A DNA stretch of 8,295 nucleotides from Leptolinea sp. UBA1437. GTDB lineage: Bacteria > Chloroflexota > Anaerolineae > Anaerolineales > Anaerolineaceae. Below are positions 5,276 to 8,295 of this stretch, piece by piece; within the stretch, counting starts at the first letter, position 1; each line of letters opens with the position of its first letter. Position numbers and translations under genes: made by a program. Location: NCBI GenBank assembly GCA_002329625.1, contig DCTP01000036.1, positions 1-8,295 on the forward strand, read 5' to 3'. Under the pieces are notes generated by a model. That model was not told the DNA's origin. It did not search any database and saw only the letters and a list, made by a program, of their open reading frames with translations.

Positions 5276-6916
5276 TCATTTCCAAATCATTTTTGTTACC
5301 GACTGATCGATTGTAATTTGATTATAAATTCCTGTAAATGGGTTAACTAACCAAATGTTGTTTTTATAGATAATGGCAATCCAAGATTGATTCGCAACCG
5401 TGGTGGGAGACCAAATGACCCGTTGCGGGGTGACATAATCCTCTTCGTCCAACGGGAAAACCGCTTTTGCGTTCCCGCCGTCGGAATCCATCAGCATAAT
5501 GCGGTAGCGGCTGCTTTCGCTTTGCAAGGGGCTGATTGTCTGCATATAAGCGATGTAGGAGCTTCCGTCCTCAAACAGGGGGGAAGCCGCGGGTTGTGAA
5601 AACAAACCGGTTCCCGATTTTATTTCGGCAGCTTGTCCGTCCGTAAGATTGATCTTCCCGATATTGAAATCAGTCGGATCATAACTTTTTGTTGTCCCTT
5701 CAATTTCTCCGTGGAAGGCAAAAAAGGCTGCGGTTTCATCCGAAGACCAGGTAACTCCTGGAATCCATGCCCAATCGCTGCGTGTTTTCTCATAAGGTTG
5801 GATCTTGGTAAGTTCTTTTTTCTCGCCGGTCAATCGATCGATTTTCCCGATACTGCTGGGAGTTGCATAGAGAAGCGTGCGGCCGTCTTTTGAGAGATAG
5901 AACTCGGTTCCCCACCAACTGTAAGGTCCTTCATCGTTGGCTTGAATGATCGTTTCATCCTCCATTAGCATTCCCGTATCGCTGACCAAACGAAACAACA
6001 GGTCGTTGTTCGCTTTCCAGCCGGGAGCGCTTTCCTGAGGTGTGACGGTGGAATACAAAAGGCGCCGCGCTTCACCCGGCAGCCAGGCGGCGAAGTGGAT
6101 GACGTTGGAAATACGTAAATCGATTGGTTTGGCGTTCCAGTCCGTTATATGGAGCATCCAAAGAGAATTAATGGCATCGTTTTGAGTCTTCCTGGAATAA
6201 AGCAGCCATTCCCCATCTGAAGATAAATCCAAAACCCGTCCGTCCAGATCTCCGCTGGTCACGATCGGAATGCGGTTTCCGGTTGTATTCTCGAGCAACC
6301 AAGCGCTGCCGTTCGAGATATAAACAATTTTTCCGGGAATCTGAATGGGGGCATGTTCGGCTTTCACACCGTACATCAAAATCTCCGGTACGGCGTCACG
6401 GATTACATTTCTTTCCGAAGTCACCTGCGAAACGAGCACTCCGTCTTCATAGGTGGATTTAATGGTTATTTTCTCCGATCCGTTCTGCCCGGCTTGTATA
6501 ATGTAAGTTTCCCCCTCAGGGATGGATTCGTTTTGAACGGTCAGGCTTTTGAAGGGAATCGGTTGCTCTTTTTGTTCCTCTTCAAACGTAACCGACGTGA
6601 TTTTGACGGTGGTATCTTCGCTGAGAACAGTGCTCAGTACGGGGGTGATAATGTCTTCCGGTTGATACTTTACCTTTAATTCCTGAAGCGCCTGCTCAAC
6701 CGTTGAGCCGGCAGCGCAAGTTCCGGTGAGGAGATTTCCTCCCTTTTCTACGTTGACGGTTATTTTCTCGGCTGATCCTGTCCGATTGAGGAAGTCGACG
6801 GTTTGACAGGCGGTTGTCGAAAAAATCAACAGGAACGAAAAGAAAAAAAGCAAATTCCCGCCTCGGAAAAAGCGGGGAATCTGCTTTTGTTTTGAAAAAA
6901 AACCGCCTGATATCAT
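5276..6916 (-). CDS. Probable lipoprotein with DUF348, G5 and beta-propeller (PD40-like) domains
   Basis: The 546-residue protein begins with a basic n-region (Lys9, Lys11, Arg15, Arg18) and a hydrophobic stretch (22-33) ending STTAC at Cys37. This suggests lipoprotein processing, though the box is not ideal. Residues ~51-107 (ITVNVEKGG to DTTVKIT) look like a DUF348 domain. Residues ~118-184 (PFKSLTVQNESIPEGETYII to PEILMYGV) look like a G5 domain, which in other surface proteins binds glycans or peptidoglycan. From ~195 to the end come propeller-type repeats with recurring SxDGxxLLY/W motifs (LSSDGEWLLYS, LSKDGRTLLYA, WSSDETAAFFA), akin to the TolB/PD40 propeller. Location is likely the outer face of the membrane; ligand unknown. 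The ATG at 6916 has only a weak GAAGA upstream, 7 bases after the previous gene, but later starts would lose the charged n-region. Codons 11-27 contain a terminator-like hairpin. Confidence 0.75.
   Translation of the reverse strand: MISGGFFSKQKQIPRFFRGGNLLFFFSFLLIFSTTACQTVDFLNRTGSAEKITVNVEKGGNLLTGTCAAGSTVEQALQELKVKYQPEDIITPVLSTVLSEDTTVKITSVTFEEEQKEQPIPFKSLTVQNESIPEGETYIIQAGQNGSEKITIKSTYEDGVLVSQVTSERNVIRDAVPEILMYGVKAEHAPIQIPGKIVYISNGSAWLLENTTGNRIPIVTSGDLDGRVLDLSSDGEWLLYSRKTQNDAINSLWMLHITDWNAKPIDLRISNVIHFAAWLPGEARRLLYSTVTPQESAPGWKANNDLLFRLVSDTGMLMEDETIIQANDEGPYSWWGTEFYLSKDGRTLLYATPSSIGKIDRLTGEKKELTKIQPYEKTRSDWAWIPGVTWSSDETAAFFAFHGEIEGTTKSYDPTDFNIGKINLTDGQAAEIKSGTGLFSQPAASPLFEDGSSYIAYMQTISPLQSESSRYRIMLMDSDGGNAKAVFPLDEEDYVTPQRVIWSPTTVANQSWIAIIYKNNIWLVNPFTGIYNQITIDQSVTKMIWK
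6838..6884 (-). terminator. Terminator-like hairpin within the signal-peptide codons of the lipoprotein gene
   Basis: In the minus-strand RNA, GCAGATTCCCCGC (6884-6872) pairs with GCGGGAATTTGC (6861-6850): 12 pairs with one G-U and one bulged C, around a 10-base loop. Seven U, one C and four U follow (6849-6838). Read on the plus strand, the G-U position becomes an A-C mismatch, so the fold favours minus-strand RNA. The element lies 40-86 bases after the stop of the preceding gene, a normal place for a terminator, yet also encodes residues ~11-27 of the lipoprotein. Ribosomes on the lipoprotein start would be expected to open it, so it may act as a translation-sensitive attenuator. Confidence 0.65.
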
Positions 6917-6923
6917 TCTTCAG

Positions 6924-7499
6924 CTATTTTTTTATTCCTTCAATGACTGCCTGACCCTCTGTGAGCTCGATTTTGGAGAGACTGTAAGAATCGGTTAACT
7001 GATTCATATATTGGTCGGATAAACTCTTGATCTCATTATTGACCGTGTCCGCGGAAATGTCAATGATGGGGACGTCGATCTTTTCGACCACCACTTGCGG
7101 TTTCCCGTCGACCAGAGAGACTTTTCCGTTGATTTTGGCTTTTAATTTCAGGAATCCGAGTCCGGCTTTTACCGACAAATTAAATCCGTCGTTTGTGAAT
7201 TCGACTTTTGGGTTGGACAGGCTCAGTTTTACACCTGCGGCGTCTTTGATCGCTGTTTCGATTTCATTTTTATATTGTTGCATCAATTCTTCCGCTGCAC
7301 TCGTTAAAGTATCATCGCTGACCGTCAAATTGAAAGGGGTACCTGATGCCAGATTGGCAATGCGATTCCCTTCCGTTTCGAGCGATTCTAAGGCGGTCGC
7401 CTCCGAAGTAATCTGAGATGAAGGACTGTATGCATACCAACCGACGGAAAATATGCACAGCAGAAAGATGACTGGTAAAATAAATTTATGCTTGTTCAT
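6924..7499 (-). CDS. Membrane-anchored/secreted beta-rich protein, possibly LmeA/DUF2993-like
   Basis: The 191-residue product has a short basic N-terminus (MNKHK) and one hydrophobic segment (6-24) without a lipobox at its end. It is therefore either a signal anchor or a cleaved signal peptide. The rest is predicted extracytoplasmic: an amphipathic helix (62-88) between short strands, then alternating beta strands (LSLSNPKVEFTNDGFNLSV, then LKLKAKINGKVSL and GKPQVVVEKIDV), a second helix (150-168) and a closing strand pair. This order is like the lipid-binding LmeA/DUF2993 proteins found in actinobacteria and Chloroflexota, but I cannot confirm it without a profile search. It is first in the minus-strand run, with AAGGAG 9 bases before the ATG. 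An out-of-frame ATG four bases further upstream leads only to a 5-codon ORF. Confidence 0.6.
   Translation of the reverse strand: MNKHKFILPVIFLLCIFSVGWYAYSPSSQITSEATALESLETEGNRIANLASGTPFNLTVSDDTLTSAAEELMQQYKNEIETAIKDAAGVKLSLSNPKVEFTNDGFNLSVKAGLGFLKLKAKINGKVSLVDGKPQVVVEKIDVPIIDISADTVNNEIKSLSDQYMNQLTDSYSLSKIELTEGQAVIEGIKK
7454..7481 (+). promoter_or_regulatory. Possible promoter for scpB
   Basis: TGCACA (7454-7459, four of six matches to TTGACA), 16 bases, then TGG-TAAAAT (7473-7481). It lies inside the 5' end of the divergent gene. If real, the scpB transcript would start near 7488 and overlap the opposing transcript by about 40 bases. The match is modest. Confidence 0.25.
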
Positions 7500-7535
7500 T
7501 CATTAAATCTCCTTTTTATTCATGAACTGGTGAGA

Positions 7536-7544
7536 ATTATAGCA
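7536..7544 (-). promoter_or_regulatory. Extended -10 promoter for the minus-strand envelope operon
   Basis: On the minus strand the bases TGC-TATAAT (7544-7536) form a perfect extended -10. No good -35 box is visible 16-18 bases upstream, as is common for extended -10 promoters. A start near 7529 would give a 30-base leader containing the AAGGAG at 7514-7509. The element abuts the scpB start codon and covers bases between its Shine-Dalgarno and ATG. Confidence 0.55.
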
Positions 7545-8110
7545 TGACAGAAAACAGCACTTTTGATGACAAAGAACCGATGACAATTCTGGAATCCATC
7601 CTTTTTGTGGCTTCCGGACCCGTGCCGTTTTCGCAACTGGCTATGGTGACGGAGATGAAACTGTCCGAGGTCAAAGAGTTGGTCCGGAAACTGGCTGCGT
7701 ATCTGGAGGCTGAAAATCGAGGGATACGGATATTGGTTCATGATGATAAAGTGCAATTAACCACTGCACCTGAGACGGCTGACTTTGTAGAAAAGTTCCT
7801 TGGAATCGAATCTGCCCAAAAATTGACTCGGGCGGCACAGGAAACATTGACAATTATTGCTTACAAGCAGCCGGTCTCCCGCCCCGCCATCGATGCGATT
7901 CGAGGGGTCAACAGCGAGTCGGTGGTACGCGGATTACTCTCAAGAGGACTGATTGAGGAGGTTGCCCGCGCCGAAACCCCCGGGCGGCCGGTTCTTTATG
8001 CCACCACGGCCGATTTTTTGCAATACTTCGGATTATCGTCGATCGAAGAGTTGCCGCCGTTTGAAGAGACGATCGAAGAGACGGATCACAAACAGATTTT
8101 GAAAGATTGA
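7544..8110 (+). CDS. scpB: Segregation and condensation protein B
   Basis: This 188-residue protein fits ScpB, the winged-helix kleisin-associated subunit that joins ScpA and SMC in the chromosome-organising condensin complex. The first winged-helix domain begins at ILESILFVASGPVPFSQL (15-32). The second contains the most conserved blocks: LTRAAQETLTIIAYKQPVSR (94-113), IRGVNSESVVRGLLSRGLIE (119-138) and TPGRPVLYATTADFLQYFGL (145-164). The acidic tail (EELPPFEETIEET) is typical. The chosen ATG follows GGTGAG at 9 bases; an in-frame ATG at 7580 (Met13) lacks any ribosome site and is less likely. scpA, often the upstream neighbour, is not here: a divergent gene lies upstream instead. The RluB-type gene follows 48 bases later, a common pairing. 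Confidence 0.92.
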   Translation: MTENSTFDDKEPMTILESILFVASGPVPFSQLAMVTEMKLSEVKELVRKLAAYLEAENRGIRILVHDDKVQLTTAPETADFVEKFLGIESAQKLTRAAQETLTIIAYKQPVSRPAIDAIRGVNSESVVRGLLSRGLIEEVARAETPGRPVLYATTADFLQYFGLSSIEELPPFEETIEETDHKQILKD

Positions 8111-8158
8111 GGCAGGAATTTCACATTTGTCGGGAAATCCGGGAAAGAAGAGGGCCAC

Positions 8159-8295
8159 ATGGAAGAACGAATCCAAAAGATATTATCACGGGCAGGTTAT
8201 GGTTCGAGGAGAGATTGCGAAGTTTTAATTAAGGAGGGCAGAGTTACCCGAAATGGCGAAAAGGTGGAATTGGGCGCGAAAGCCGATCCCGACAT
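8159..8295 (+). CDS. rluB: RsuA/RluB-family rRNA pseudouridine synthase, N-terminal part only
   Basis: ATG at 8159 opens a frame that runs off the window after 45 codons. MEERIQKILSRAGYGSRRDC followed by EVLIKEGRVTRNG and VELGAKADPD is a typical S4 RNA-binding domain of RsuA/RluB/RluE/RluF-type enzymes, which isomerise specific uridines in rRNA. The catalytic domain lies outside the window, so the target base (23S U2605 for RluB is the guess from the scpB context) cannot be settled. AAGAGGG lies just before the start, and there is no terminator between it and scpB, suggesting co-transcription. Confidence 0.8.
   Translation, partial: MEERIQKILSRAGYGSRRDCEVLIKEGRVTRNGEKVELGAKADPD

Noticed and set aside
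6846..6888. The same inverted repeat read as a plus-strand terminator
   Set aside because: On the plus strand the stem has an A-C mismatch and a shorter, interrupted T-tract, and no plus-strand gene ends here.
6889..6908. Minus-strand run of eight T following GGCGG near the lipoprotein start as a second terminator
   Set aside because: No stable hairpin precedes it; only a 4-bp CTGA/TCAG pairing is possible.
7544..7582. Alternative scpB start at the in-frame ATG 7580
   Set aside because: It has no Shine-Dalgarno, whereas ATG 7544 has GGTGAG at an acceptable distance.

Overview
The window looks like ordinary chromosome of a bacterium, most likely a Chloroflexota (Anaerolineae-type) member. 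That placement is an inference from the style of several proteins: a ROK-like sugar-kinase relative, RsmD with an APPQY motif, and a DUF348-G5-propeller lipoprotein. No lineage marker such as rRNA is present. There are no mobile elements, tRNAs, rRNAs or CRISPR arrays, and no gene-free stretch exceeds 300 bases.

Left block (+ strand, 1-3170). The 3' end of a ROK-family-like gene (1-714) is followed by a 240-base leader region. This region holds a strong sigma70-type promoter (740-767), a compact RNA that can fold into a stem-enclosed pseudoknot (806-861) and an intrinsic terminator (875-910). It precedes two nearly abutting methionine genes: metY (O-acetylhomoserine sulfhydrylase) and a metA-family homoserine O-acyltransferase. 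The acyltransferase carries Glu111, the residue linked to acetyl-CoA use, so the pair forms a coherent direct-sulfhydrylation route: homoserine to O-acetylhomoserine to homocysteine. The leader has the layout of a transcription-terminating riboswitch, but I cannot match it to a known SAM class or to a T-box.

Middle block (- strand, 7499 down to 3255). Five tightly packed genes probably form one operon. In transcription order they are: a membrane-anchored beta-rich protein (possibly LmeA/DUF2993-like), a lipoprotein with DUF348, G5 and beta-propeller domains, a UDP-glucuronate-decarboxylase-like epimerase, a GtrA-family membrane protein and RsmD. The first four suggest an envelope or glycan role; RsmD is a housekeeping passenger. 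A perfect extended -10 promoter lies at 7544-7536. A terminator-like hairpin with a long U-tract is embedded in the signal-peptide codons of the lipoprotein gene, which could attenuate everything downstream.

Right block (+ strand, 7544-8295). scpB and the start of an RsuA/RluB-type pseudouridine synthase form a usual pair, divergent from the middle operon with only 44 bases between start codons.

The most notable items are the unidentified metY-metA leader RNA, the terminator-like element inside the lipoprotein signal sequence, and a strong excess of the palindrome CGATCG (15 copies counted by eye in 8.3 kb).
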